Of a DNA stretch of 64,000 nt, positions 48,892 to 60,282 are shown one piece after another (position 1 is the stretch's first letter; each line of letters starts with the position of its first letter). Location of the stretch: assembly GCA_014825775.1 (NCBI GenBank), contig MVAQ01000029.1, positions 84,190 through 148,189 on the forward strand, written 5' to 3'. The notes beneath the pieces were generated by a model. It was not told where the DNA came from and did no database searches. It saw only the letters and a program-made list of their open reading frames with translations. The stretch is from Krasilnikovozyma curviuscula. Its lineage: Eukaryota > Basidiomycota > Tremellomycetes > Cystofilobasidiales > Mrakiaceae. The position numbers were made by a program, and so were the translations under genes.

Positions 48892-50668
48892 TCACAGCTT
48901 AGCCATCGCCGTTCTGACCGGCAACTTCTCCTTACTCAACGCGTCCATGAAAGCTACCCTAGCTCTTCCTTCAAGGTTGAGATGATCAACCACCATCCTA
49001 GTATAGAGTAAAAAGTCATTACATCGCAGCCATGAACGCGAGGGCGAATGACGGCTCACGGTGCCTCTGATTGACCCAACCACTGCCCCAAACTGAAGTC
49101 TTCAAACTTTTCCGCCCTAAAAATCTCTAGGAACTCCAAAGGCTCAGATCCGAGGTTCTCGACGTAGTGTCCATGGTTGCGCGGAACGATGCCAACGTCT
49201 CCGGCGACGTAGTTGAACGAGCGAGCTGTGCCTGAGGACGCAAAGATGGTGACTCTTGCTCTACCGCTGTGTAAATGATAGAAGAAAAAACTGTCTGAGC
49301 AGATATCGGAGGAGAAGAAGTCTACTTGGTCGAGCTCACCGGATGAAGTAGCTCCACTCGTCAGCCATGGGGTGCCAGTGCATCTCCCTCATCGCCCCGC
49401 CGTCAAGCAGCACATGAGCGGCTGCAACCGTCTTGGAAATGCCAAAGTTAGTTGTGTCGGCGATGCGAATCTCACCACCTGGGAATTTTTGCGGCGGCTG
49501 TTTGAGGAGACGATGAGTAAAGACGCGTTTGGAGGAATTCTTGAGAGGGGGGTCTGAGATGGGCAAGGAGGAAGCGGGAAAGATATATTTCTGTTGAAAG
49601 TTTTATTCAAAAAGGAGGTGAGAATGTAAATAGCTGAAATAAGGGGCAGAATGGGGCTCACCTTTCTTCGACAGCGCATCAAAAGTTGAGATAGGAACTT
49701 GAAAGTTCTTCGAAAGCACATCCTTCGAGGTGTGAGCTAGCCAGTCGGTGAGGAGGAAGGTGCTGTCTTCGCTGAAGTTGCCATCGTCCTGAAGGGGGGG
49801 ATGGGACGAGACGGTTGGATTAACAACAATTGGGGTGCGTTAGAGAGTCGAATCGGAAAGGATTGTAGATTAACTCACAAAAATCAGCAAGAACTCGCAG
49901 CCTCCTTTTCCAATTCCTTGAAGTGAATGAGGCTACAACGGGAAGGAAAACCTTTAATTAGCAAAGGAGTAGCAAAGATGAGAAAGGTATGTGCTGCAGT
50001 GATGACTGACATTTCCTGTGGGAAAATACCATAAATCGCCCTTCGTGAGATCATCGGTGAAGATACCTCCCTCGACGTCCAAGACAGTGATTCGGCAGGT
50101 TCCTTCCAGTATGTATGCCCCTGCGAGGAGAAGAGAGTGAAGTCAGCAAGTAGGCATAGCGGAGGAAGATGGCGTTCGTACATTCAGCTTCCTGATGCCA
50201 GTGAAGCTCTCTTGTGGGGTCGACAACAAGGAGAGAAAGGGATGAAATCAGGCCCTGATACCTCACGAAATAGCAGCCTACGCTTTGTTTCTCACCTATA
50301 AACACCTTCCTCCAGCCGCATATTTACTCCAGCAAGTTCGACACTCGTCGGCAATTCCCTGACTGTCGTTTGTCGAGCCCAACCGCCATCTTCGATCCTG
50401 ATGTGCGAGTCGGCGAAGGACCACTTCATATTTGGCTGGAATCGAATAACAGGAATTCATTCCAGCCGAAGAGTCAAAGAGGAAAGGGGAAAGCGGAGTT
50501 AAAGTCAGTCCCGGAAATCATCGAAGAAATAAAAACAAAAGAATTTCGTACCAAAGTACCGGAATCTGTGGCTGGAGGGCAAATGACGTCGGGGTTTTGG
50601 GCCTCCCTATCTGGATTCCTAGGACCAATAATGTTGGCTCCTTCATTTTCTCTGATAGGTTCAAGCAT
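48892..50668 (-). CDS. Oxalate decarboxylase-like bicupin
   Basis: The start is [20 protein letters not shown] at 50668, followed after an intron by [20 protein letters not shown] and the first cupin ([26 protein letters not shown]). The second cupin has [16 protein letters not shown] and [16 protein letters not shown]. Each cupin holds the HxH...E...H set of manganese ligands. The C-terminal exon ([16 protein letters not shown]) is reached by an intron that begins just before an apparent stop near 49056, so the gene is not truncated. The family turns oxalate into formate and CO2. The predicted protein lacks a signal peptide, while many fungal oxalate decarboxylases are secreted, so an intracellular enzyme or a missed upstream exon are both possible. 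It could also be an oxalate oxidase-type variant. Confidence 0.85.
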
Positions 50669-51316
50669 GGAAGATAGAAATGGTGATGTGAGTTGAGCAG
50701 AGACGCTGACGAGGTGATTGAACGAGGGGCGAGAGTTGTCACACCTGGCTTCCTTTTATACGAGAGAATTCTATTTTTTGGGCTGGTGTTGAAATTAAGA
50801 TGAGTAGGTGTTCAGGTTAGGCAGGCTCTGCTAGCTCTCGTATGTCTGCTGAGGTGCGAGATGAGCGAGGTGTGAATGGTGATGGCTGAGAAGGTGAGAC
50901 GCCACTTCAGAATAATGATTCAATCAGTCAGACATCAAGCTAATCAGAAAGATAAGTATTAGCCTTCCGCGAAGATCTTGAGTTGTACCTCATATTACTC
51001 CAGTTTCCATCTTGCAACCCAGATCGTCCCAACATAAGCCTGCAAAGAGGAGGCTTTAAAAATGCCTAAGAGTGCTCTATCAGATCGCTGAATACCCAAG
51101 TGTAGGACTCCTCGGTTGTGCAAGGCTGCTCTGACATCACAGGGGAACAACACCGTGGTCCGAGTCCGCATCGAATCTTTGCCGGAACGCCACCAACTTC
51201 GGCAAGGAGGCTTGTCATCCTCAAACGCTCGAATCATTATGATCTCACCGGCCAAGCAAACTGAACCTTCCAACCTACAAGACAGAGACTTCGTCTTTTT
51301 GTTCAGGAGACCAGCT
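50669..51316. other. Divergent promoter region between the bicupin and YWTD-propeller genes
   Basis: It contains the minus-strand TATA box of the bicupin gene. On the plus strand an open frame upstream of 51317 could extend the propeller protein N-terminally (ATGs near 51116 and 51239). Confidence 0.5.
50753..50760 (-). promoter_or_regulatory. TATA box of the bicupin gene
   Basis: TATAAAAG read on the minus strand lies 92 nt upstream of the bicupin ATG at 50668. Confidence 0.6.
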
Positions 51317-52551
51317 ATGTCATTTTCCAACCTCACCAAAAGGTATGAAGACACGATTGGACTTTAGTACACCAGCTGAGAACCAAATAGAAGCTCTTTC
51401 ATATTCTGATATGTCTTCCCAGAATATGGTCTTCAGTCAACGCAGAGGCAGAGCTGATTCTCTCTGAAGGTTTCGCAAAGCCAGAACAAATCGATGCTGC
51501 TGTAAGATCACTAGCGGATTTCAGAATGGGTTCACTAGAACCACCAACAACCTCAACACCACCCCAGAAGCTCTTCTTTCTTGATTTAGTGAAAGGTGAT
51601 GTGAGGAGCGTTTCAACCGACGGGAGCGAAGCGACTTCTCTCGCTACATCAATTTCTAAAAGGCCAGATGGCATCCAAATTGGCAATGGCCGATTGTTCT
51701 GGACTTGTATGGGTTCTCCGAAGGATGATGACGGCCAACTTATTTCTTCCAAAATGGATGGTTCCGATATGACCGTTATCGTTCCATCAGGTTTCACTTT
51801 TACACCTAAACAACTCTTTCTGGATCAACAATCTCAAAAATTATACTGGTGTGATCGTGAAGGAGGAAGGATCCAGCGCTGTAACACGGATGGATCTTCT
51901 GTGGAGACGTTGTACGACTCTGACCCGGGGGCCCTCAGACCGCTACAAGATGAGACGAAGTGGTGTGTTGGAATAACAATCGATCCGAAGTTACGTCTGT
52001 TGTACTGGGGTCAGAAAGGTCCTGCAAAGGGCGGTAGAGGTAGAATCATGAGAATGAATCTGGCAGGGAGCACAGAGAAGGAAGGTGATTTAGAGGTGCT
52101 GTTTGAAGGTCTGCCAGAGCCTGTGGATCTAGAGCTCAGTGATAACGGTGAAATTTTGTACTGTGAGGGTTCATGATTTTTCTATTTTTGCATGGTTTGC
52201 ACCACAGTACCCCTAGGCGCTGGAATGACTATAGCTGATTTTTTTTCTTTGTATTTACCGGCAGGGACTGATCGAGGGGAGGTGCCAGACGGAAACACTC
52301 TCTTTAGAGCAGATGTATCGCGACCCATCAACCCTAATCGCCAGCCGTTACTGTTCTCTCCAGACATGATTCTATGCCATGGCTTTCATGAGCCCATTGG
52401 ACTTGCGGTTGATGATGGTAACAAGAAGGTTTACGTTTCTGATCTCGGTGGTACAATCTGGGAAGTTGAGATAGAGGGTTCGAGAAAAAGAGCTATTATT
52501 AGAGACGATGGAAATTTCAGTGGACTTGTTCTGTTGAAGGATAAAAACTGA
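51317..52551 (+). CDS. YWTD/LDL-receptor-type beta-propeller protein, cytosolic
   Basis: Three exons (51317-51342, 51423-52162, 52265-52551) give 350 residues. Propeller repeats are visible as KLFFLDLVKGDVRSV, RLFWTCMG, KLYWCDREGGRIQRCNTDGS, LLYWGQKG, ILYWTDRGE (formed across the second intron) and KVYVSDLGGTIWEVEI. Each is a YWTD-like strand spaced about 45-50 residues from the next, so a six-bladed propeller is expected. There is no signal peptide, so this is not an extracellular receptor. Fungi carry stand-alone cytosolic proteins of this type, sometimes annotated as SMP-30 or 3-hydroxyacyl-CoA dehydrogenase-like, without a proven reaction. It sits head-to-head with the oxalate decarboxylase-like gene. 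The upstream in-frame ATGs make the N-terminus uncertain. Confidence 0.8.
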
Positions 52552-53517
52552 GAGTTGAGCTGTCTATAGACTTTGTTTGAAGGGAAACGTACCTTTTGTT
52601 AGGTCAGATTTTCAGCAGTACCTACAAATGAGTTAAGCAGATAGACTAACTTGTTGTGGTCGAGACGCAATTTTTTTCCAGATAATCATACAAGTAGAAA
52701 CCAAGCAATGGGTAACAGTAACCATAGGCATTTCTGCCTTCCGAGATCTTAGCGAAAGAACTCAGGAAAGCAAGTCCGTCCGCTTAGCGACTTTGTCACT
52801 ACCCCGTTTCACTGCATGACACTGGCAAGATTGTGCCTTGAATTATAGAAAAACGATTTGAGTCTTGTACAACACGAACGGCTGGCCTAAATACATCGTA
52901 TGCATGCCAAATATATCACTCTCCAATCTCAAGCACAAAAAAGAGATGTTGCCTCGCATTTGCCACAGCATTCTGTCAACTAGTCTAGCTTAGATAATGA
53001 AGTAAGTTGAAACGATGTTGACGGGCGATTTCTCGCTCTGACCCCGTTAGCGAGGTCATCACGCTTGGTATGAAACAAAGGGTTACGGAAGAATCAAGTA
53101 TGTTCAGCGATATAATTTGGAGGTAACAAACTCAAATTCATGGGTTGAAGTTTTTTGAGTATAATGTCTCCCAGTAATAGCAGCAGCAGGTTCTATCCGC
53201 TTCAGTTTCTGACATCAGTATCAGTAGATGCGCAAGAACTCGTTGAAACCGATGGCACGGTCTTGACTTAGAATCAGATCCTGTCTATGACAAGCTTCCA
53301 TAATCCATAATCATCAGATTTCGTCAAACATAGGCGAGTTCATCGGCAAACTGATAAGGATTTGAGACTTTGCTTTTGGGCAGGATCTGATCCCTCCCTC
53401 CAACGAAGCGACGAACTAAACGGGCAGGAAGAGATATAAAAGATGTGCTTCACCGTAAGCCTTCAAAAACTATGATTAGATCAAGCTTATATTGTACTCA
53501 TTTACAACCCTCTCAAT
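52552..53517. other. Intergenic (1.0 kb) before the FAD oxidoreductase gene
   Basis: No coding sequence is recognised. A TATA box lies near the downstream end. Confidence 0.5.
53435..53440 (+). promoter_or_regulatory. TATA box of the FAD oxidoreductase gene
   Basis: TATAAA preceded by GAGA lies 83 nt upstream of the ATG at 53518. Confidence 0.6.
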
Positions 53518-55447
53518 ATGTCTGGATTCCCGCAACCTCATCCGGTTTCGACCGTTAGTCACTGGCAGGCTACCGTGAGTCTATAGCCCAACAAATTTTA
53601 TCCACCTTTGGCACGTTTTCTGATTGCATTGACTTTGAAGAACCGTGGAGAAGGTTCTCTCTGGCTTCACGGCGCTAAAGATCAGCTTCCTGGGGTAGCT
53701 GATATTGTCATCGTTGGTGGTATGTCACGCCGAGCACCTTCACAAGCCTTGTCCTCATACACCTTTCCTTCAAGGTGGATTATCTGGAGCGTTTCTCTCT
53801 TACTACCTTACTCGTTCTGGTTCAGCTGGAGAGGGAAAGAGGATTGTCGTCATCGAGGCTAAAGACATCGCATCTGGAGCCAGCGGTAGAAATGGAGGTG
53901 AGCTCAGACAGTTCTACTTATTGTTACCTCTTAAATTCATCATATTCTGACATTTTGAGCCTAACAGGTCAACTTGCTCCTCTCATCTCTTACTCATATC
54001 CGGATTTCTTGAGAGCAGCGCCTGATGGTCCTGGCTTAGAACAAAGAGAGGCTCTGATTGCACTAGAGTCTGAATATCTCAACTACCAGGCAACCATCAA
54101 TTTGATCATACAGAATGGAATTGAAAAGGAGGTCGATCTTCATATCGGTCAGATCGTTCGGCCTATCTTTGCACAAGCGCATGTCGACAAATACAAGTTT
54201 GCTCACCAACAGTGGGTCGATGCTAGGTTGGCGGAAGGTTTCGACACTGAAGAGGAAAATGTATACTTAGTCGAAGATGCGGTTAAAGCCAAGGAGATTA
54301 CTAGATGTGAAGGTACCGTCGCAGCCCTGGTCGCACGTAGTGGAAGTGGTAAGTCAGCTCGCCAACCTTGACAACACCAAGTTCACTTCACTGATGGCTC
54401 TTCACGATTTGTTTTTACAGTTCAACCTCACAAACTTACCACCGAGGTATTCAAGCTAGCCCTCAAATCAACTTCATCCAACTTGGTGCTCTTCACCCAC
54501 ACCCATCTTATCTCCTTCTCTGACAGCAACGGATTGTATAGTCTCCAAACTTCCAAAGGTGAAATCACAACTCCAATTTTGGTCATGGCGACCAATGCCC
54601 ACACTCCTACGCTTTTCCCTCCAACCTCATCCATTTCAAAGTTCATCTATCCTTGCCGAGCTAACGCTGGACTCGTAGTTCCACCACCATCTTACTCTGG
54701 GGATCAGAGACTAAAGACTAGCTTCGTTTTTGCAGGTGGCCCTTACTTCTGTAATACTAAATCAGGACTTGGGCTTGTTATGGGCAGCGGATGGCAGTCC
54801 GCGGTCAACATGACGGGGTTGACGAAGGAGGACTTTGTTGATCAAACTGATGATTCTTTTGTCCTCGAGCCAATCAAGAAATGTGCGTTGATTCTCGCTC
54901 TGTTTGAATCTTGTAACGGCGCCAAGTCCACTGAGACTGTACGACCTTTTCACTCTGGTATAAGGGTACGGTGGCTTTTTCAAACATATATTCCCAGGTT
55001 GGGAAGAAGCTCCAGGTGAAGGGTTAGTCAAAACCTGGAGTGGAATCATGGTGAGGGGATGCTTTCCTTCTCCTTGTCTAATTGAATCTATCCTGAGATG
55101 AACTTTCCTGTCCTGATTTTAGGGATATACTCTCGACACACTTCCATTAGTCGGCTCTGTTCCAGGTCAGACCAATCTGTTTTGTTCAGTTGGGCATCAT
55201 GGTCATGGCATGTCGAGTAAATGTTTTCTATTTCGTCGTTCGACTTCCTCTCTCACGCTTCACCAGTGCCTAGCTGACAGCTTCTTATCTCTCAGGAATC
55301 AACATATGTGCTCGTGGGGTCGCACATCAAATTGCTACTGGTCAATGGGACGAGCGTCTTCCTTCTTCTTTCGCCATTTCAGACAAGCGGTTTGAACGGG
55401 TTGATGGGTTAAGAGGGCGATCCGCAAAGTACTTTACTGATCAATAA
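53518..55447 (+). CDS. FAD-dependent oxidoreductase of the DAO family
   Basis: It starts MSGFPQPHPVSTVSHWQAT. The dinucleotide-binding motif VADIVIVGGGLSGAFLSYYL is formed across the second intron, then IVVIEAKDIASGASGRNGGQLAP, the second FAD contact. The middle has ILVMATNAHTPTLFP. After an intron beginning at the codon for Trp, KKWYGGFFKHIFPGWEEAPG leads to VKTWSGIMGYTLDTLPLVG. The C-terminal FAD motif is SVGHHGHGMSRI and the protein ends AKYFTDQ. This arrangement is that of the D-amino-acid oxidase/gamma-glutamylputrescine oxidoreductase superfamily. Fungal members with this N-terminal Trp-rich start are common but rarely characterised. The amine or amino-acid substrate cannot be inferred. 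A stable hairpin lies about 90 bp past the stop. Confidence 0.88.
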
Positions 55448-56627
55448 GTAGGGGTTTTAAGTAGGCTTAGGATGAGAAGACCGGAGTTGACCCCAAGTAA
55501 GGTGATTACAGACGCAGTGCTGGGAATGCAAGTACTTCTTCGCCGCTTCGGCGGCGAGGTGTATCTGTGCGGCGAAGGATCGCTCTTTGGTAGAAAGAAG
55601 TTATGCCAGATACATAGAATTGAGCAGTTGGATGATGAGGAAGATCATTTGGTGAGAAAGGTGTTGCTGGCTAGGACGGATGAACGCGCTGACTGGGGAA
55701 TGGACTCATTGACAATGATCTGTTATGAACGATACAATAGTACCAAGTTAGAATCTATGCGCTTAATCTCATCTTATTGTATCCGCAACACTGATTAGCT
55801 TCTGAATTAGCGAAGAAAGCATTTTGTGTACAACAAGACATAAAAGATGCGTGTCGGTGCTCAGAAACAAGAGATTTGCCTTTGTTAGGCCTTAAGCCAG
55901 AAAATGGTCCCTGAAGACCGGTTGCTCACCAAGTGCCATCTCTGCTGATTTTAGGGCGAAATTCGTATTGTGTTAAAGCAACGTCAGCCCTATGAAGCCT
56001 CTCGACCACCACTTTCATGAACGAAGTTGATTCATTTATTTCTATGACTAATTGACATCGCTCCGTGATATGAGACGGAAAGAGATAGGATATGAGAGCC
56101 GACCCAAGAGCCGATGGCTGACAGGCTTTTCTTTTCTTTTCTTTTTTGAATCGAACAATTTCGGTCTTGATTCGGATACAGCGATCAAGCCAAAGGCTAA
56201 GTTCGCGCAACAATTTGAGAGGAATTGAAGAGAGAAGGGTGTGAGAAGGTAGGAAGGGTATGAAGGAGGAGGTTGAAGCGTAGGTCAGAAAGGGAAAAAT
56301 AAAATAAAATCGTATACTACTGAGTATGAAGTTGTGTAAGCAACACAAACGGTTGTTGGCCCGTTTTTCACGGAAATTATTTCCAGAAAGACCACACGAA
56401 AAACAGTTCACCCAATCCTTTTTTATTCCCGCCACCTGTCTCGTCCGCCTGACCCGGTAGAGTCGGTTAGAGATCATCGAAGCTCTTCTTCGCCAGAAGT
56501 GCCGGGTAATTTATCAACCTATACGCATCACTGGCGTCGTTGAGACAACCGGTGATAAATTTCAGTACGCATGCCTTCCACTTCACCATCGCTTTCTATC
56601 CTCAACACATCCCAAACAAGCAAAATC
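55448..56627. other. Intergenic (1.2 kb) with a UUCG-type hairpin
   Basis: An open frame at 55472-55798 overlaps the hairpin but matches no family. A run of CTTTT units lies at 56131-56146. No gene is called. Confidence 0.5.
55538..55577 (+). repeat. TTCG-loop hairpin with an alternative pairing partner
   Basis: CTTCGCCGC (55538-55546), loop TTCG, then GCGGCGAGG (55551-55559) form a nine-pair stem with one GT wobble. A second arm, GCGGCGAAG (55569-55577), is a perfect complement to the same left arm. It lies 91 bp past the FAD oxidoreductase stop codon, probably in its 3' UTR. Confidence 0.7.
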
Positions 56628-58787
56628 ATGATCCAAGCAAACAACTCCTCTCTTTATAAGCTCTGGGGTATGTCCAACGTTGATAAAGTCACTCACAAAT
56701 TGGTCGCTTCTCATTTCGGTGGTCTCCGTTAACCTATTTCCTAACTGCTCTGCCTTTCTCCCCTCATGTTACCTATCTACAGTAAGAGACTGGACTCAGG
56801 TCTGGATCATCTCCATCATTTGTTTCTGTCTACCTGGGTGAGTCATCTGCTGCTTTCATCATGACACTGCGCTACGCCACTTACATTGTGTGCCGATTGT
56901 TTGCAGGATGTACAACGCGCTTTCTGGTGGTATGTCAACCTTTTAAATCAGACCCAATTTGATACTGATATGGATTGTCGATTGCTCCTATAAGTTGGCG
57001 GAGGTGGCCAGGTTGTGTCAACTGTCAGTGCAAATGCATCCGTCGCTCTCGCGTCGGTCGGGACTGTGTTGTGAGTGACCTTCAGGATTCAAAACTTTTC
57101 CCTCTCATCTTTTGATACCTGCTCAAGCCCTGATGTTACTTGCCCAGCTCCCTCTTCATTGCACCAGCAGTCTTCGATCTTATCGGTGCTCGATGGTGCA
57201 TCCTTCTCGGCGGTTTCTCTTACCCACTCTACTGCGGCGCCCAGCTGTGTTTTGGGCATACTCAAAACGCAGCATTCGTTATTGCAGCTGGTGCTATTCT
57301 TGGGGCTGGGGCAGCGTTCTTGTGGATCCCACAGGGCTCTATCATGACCTCCCTTGTTCCTAGGAACCAGCTTGGGCGCGCTATTGGTCTCTTCTGGGTT
57401 GTCTTCAATCTTGGTGGAAGTGTAGGAGGGTGAGTGATTCTATGTCTCCTCCTCAGAAAGTTAATTACTGACTATTATCTGCATTCACAGCTTCTTATCC
57501 ATGGGTCTCAACTGGAAGTCCAAGGCTGCGAAACTCAATGACTCTACCTTTTACGCCTTCATCGCCATCCAAATTTTCGGGTGGCTCTGTGCTGTCTTTG
57601 TGTGCAGACCTGAGCAAGTTCTCCGCGCCGATGGCTCTCACCCCCCAATCGCTCACTTGCCTTCAAAGAAAGTGAGAGAGGTTCCCTATTCGTTCCCGGT
57701 TGCGAACTCACTCACACAGCCATACCTTTCTAGGGAGCTTTCATGACTGAGATGAAGAGTCTTTTTCTTATGGTTTTGGACTACAGAGTGCTCTGTGTGA
57801 TTCCCATGTTCTTCGTTAGTCTTAATCGCATGGATGCAAACCCCAATGTCCGCACAGCTTACCTTATGTTTCCTTTAGTCGGCAAACTTCTTCTACCTAT
57901 ATCAACAGAATAGCTTCAATGCTGCTGGATTTACCATAAGAGGTCGTGGTTTGAATTCAGCCATCTACTGGGTTGCTCAAATGTTTGGGGGTCTTTTCAT
58001 TGGGTTCATGCTTGATACGCCAAGTTTGAAGATTGCATCAAGAGCGAGGGTAGCGTGGGGTTTCATCTTTTGCCTGGCTTGGATTGTGTGGGGTTGCGGA
58101 TATAAATGGCAATTGTGGTTTAACTCTCAAGGAGAGAAACAGTGGATTGTGAGTGAAGGCTATTGCATCAACGCGTATTCAGCCCTTTCACTGATCACAA
58201 CGCTTCAATATGTACTAGGATGTTGCCGGTGATAGAACTTACATGGCTGGGTTCTGGCTCTACTTCTTCTATGGATTCATGGATGCAGTCTGGCAAAGTT
58301 ACTCCTATTGGGTCATGGGACAGCTTAGTAGCAACTCCAACACCGCCGCACGGTTTGTAGGATTATACAAGTGTATGGTTTCTGTGGGAGCTGCTTGTGC
58401 CTCCAGGATTAACGCTTTAGGATACAGTGAGTAAATTGTCTCCTCCCGCACGCGCTGCTAGATCACAACACGTTTTCGTCAACTGACATTGTGCTTTCAA
58501 CTTGCTTTGTGAAGGCTCCCTCACTCAGCTCTACATTAACTGGGGTCTCATCGTGGGAAGTTTACTACTAGCTCTCGTAAGCCACTCCAGTGTTCGGTCG
58601 CACTCTGTTGAGTATTGCAATTGACATCCGTCCGCACCTGTCTTCGCAGCCTACCATCTTGGCAATCAGTGACACCTCGGAGCTCCGACAGCCATTTGAG
58701 ATTGAAGTAGATGGTGATCATGACACCGTGGCTGAGGTAGGAGGCGATGAGGAGTTGCAGGCAGAAAAGAAACACGTTGCGGTATAG
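56628..58787 (+). CDS. UNC93-like MFS protein
   Basis: It starts MIQANNSSLYKLWVRDWTQVW. The first membrane segment ISIICFCLPGMYNALSGVGG is split by two introns, then STVSANASVALASVGTVFSLF. Family-typical parts follow: GARWCILLGGFSYPLYCGA, GAGAAFLWIPQGSIMTS, NQLGRAIGLFWVVFNLGGSVGG and QQNSFNAAGFTIRGRGLNSA. Later parts are FFYGFMDAVWQSYSYWVMGQ and KCMVSVGAACASRINALGYS. Eleven or twelve spans are expected, with a hydrophilic tail ending EKKHVAV. This is the DUF895/UNC93-like group of the major facilitator superfamily, numerous in fungi and usually placed in the plasma or vacuolar membrane. Animal UNC93 members are chaperones or channel regulators, but fungal substrates are unknown. About ten introns are joined in phase. 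Confidence 0.9.
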
Positions 58788-59653
58788 TGGTATGCGCAAA
58801 GATAATTTGTCTGAGTACGAGCATTTACGACCTAGCCGTGAGGCATGTAAGCTGCTGGAATCATCACTCTCTAGCATTGAACTTCTCATGAATCTTGCAT
58901 AAACTTTTTGTTATTAAGAGGGTTCACTGCGATGAGCAATGTCGACTCAGGCTGAAGAGGTGCGGAAAGGAGAGGATGGCAACGAGAAACCTCGGTTTGG
59001 TTCGTAGCGAAACCTGGTCGAACAGAAGATGGACAATAGCATCAGTAAATGCGAACAGAACTGATCTCACATATGGAAGATCCTTACGAAGAAGGGTTAC
59101 TACTCACAGCAGATAGGAAGCTTCGATGGTCTTGGCCTTACCAACAGACCACAGGGATAGAGACCTAGCCAACGACAAACAAGTAGCCTGGGAATTCCAT
59201 TAAAACAAATTTGTATCTCTAATCTTCGTCCTGGGATTAAGGACAGATTGAGGGGGGTATTATCAGTGTTCTCTCATGGTTCAAGTCCACTTCTCGAAAT
59301 GTGTGGGCTTTGCTCATGGTAATTTGGTGGTGACATGGCACGAATTTAGCGCTGAACATCGTGCTCTGGCGTACGTGCAGGAAATGATTTGGACACGCAC
59401 AGCATCGATGGGCTTTGTTATAACACCAGGTGAATTCCAAAGCATGCCTTGTTACTTCAAAGATCTAATGACTTAATAATTGAACTCCTTAGAACCTAAT
59501 CAAGATGCTTGATTCATCAGCAAAATCTCAATAAGTCAAAACTAAAGGGGGTCACTTCAGCGTTAAAGGACCCTTCTGTGTCTATAGGAGACATGCCTTC
59601 GCACACAGTCAGACTATTGGATCATCTGCTTGCACAAAAGCAATTTTTCGGCC
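58788..59653. other. Intergenic (0.9 kb)
   Basis: Short open frames on both strands (for example 59276-59476) resemble nothing known. No transposon or tRNA is visible. Confidence 0.45.
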
Positions 59654-60200
59654 ATGGATTCCTCTTCTGAGGATCAGTATCCGAAAACAATTCACAGCTT
59701 CTTGTCTGAGCCTTCATATGGTCTTTCTGCGCTACCAAATCATGTTCAAAGGAGCTTTGAAGTTAAAGTAGCTGGTGATGGTTTCGATAAGATTTCATCT
59801 CGCAGTAAGTCACTTTTATACATACAATTCTTCTTCATTGATTTACTTACAGGTAATATTTCTATTTCTTTTTGAAGTTCCCACTGAGTTTCCCACTGAA
59901 TTTTCTTTTGGACAGCTGATGGCAATGATTCCCGCACTATCATATGATCTGAGAACTGCGCCTATATCTTTCTCCGGGAGAGGACGACTTTTGGTGAGTT
60001 TGAGACCTGATTCTCTATACTTTTCGAGTGTTCTTTTGTAAATGAATTGCTTCGTTCATGTTCATCAGGCGCTCGTTGGGTACTTTCTGAGTTTGTTAGT
60101 ATCATATTATTGCCTATTATTGTTCGCTGAGTATGAGTTAAACCTTTTTTTGGGGCGCCTTTGGCTAAAAAAACTCGTCTTCGGAAGTGAACATATTTAG
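59654..60200 (+). CDS. Hypothetical small orphan protein
   Basis: Three exons (59654-59804, 59878-59993, 60069-60200) with good GT-AG ends join in phase to give 132 residues. The start is MDSSSEDQYPKTIHSFLSEP. The N-terminal 85 residues are polar and include a near-duplicate PTEFPTEFS. The third exon starts with a hydrophobic segment (ALVGYFLSLLVSYYCLLLFA) and ends KKLVFGSEHI. A tail-proximal membrane anchor is possible. No family is recognised and no signal peptide is present. The consistent splice phases favour a real gene, but a chance frame or a decayed gene fragment cannot be excluded. Confidence 0.4.
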
Positions 60201-60282
60201 CATTAACAAAAGCATACAACGCAGATTTGTAGTATAAAATCTTCCTTTGCCAGGGAAACAGATCACCTCCTAACCTTCCATC

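Noticed and set aside
48892..49083. Apparent truncation of the bicupin at a stop codon near 49056
   Set aside because: A GTGAGC donor just before that stop joins in phase to a C-terminal exon with the family-typical MVVDHLNL segment.
55472..55798. 108-codon plus-strand frame after the FAD oxidoreductase gene
   Set aside because: It contains the hairpin repeat, has no domain and lies where a 3' UTR is expected.
59279..59290. GGTTCAAGTCC resembling a tRNA T-loop
   Set aside because: The flanking bases do not form the T stem and no acceptor, D or anticodon arm can be drawn.
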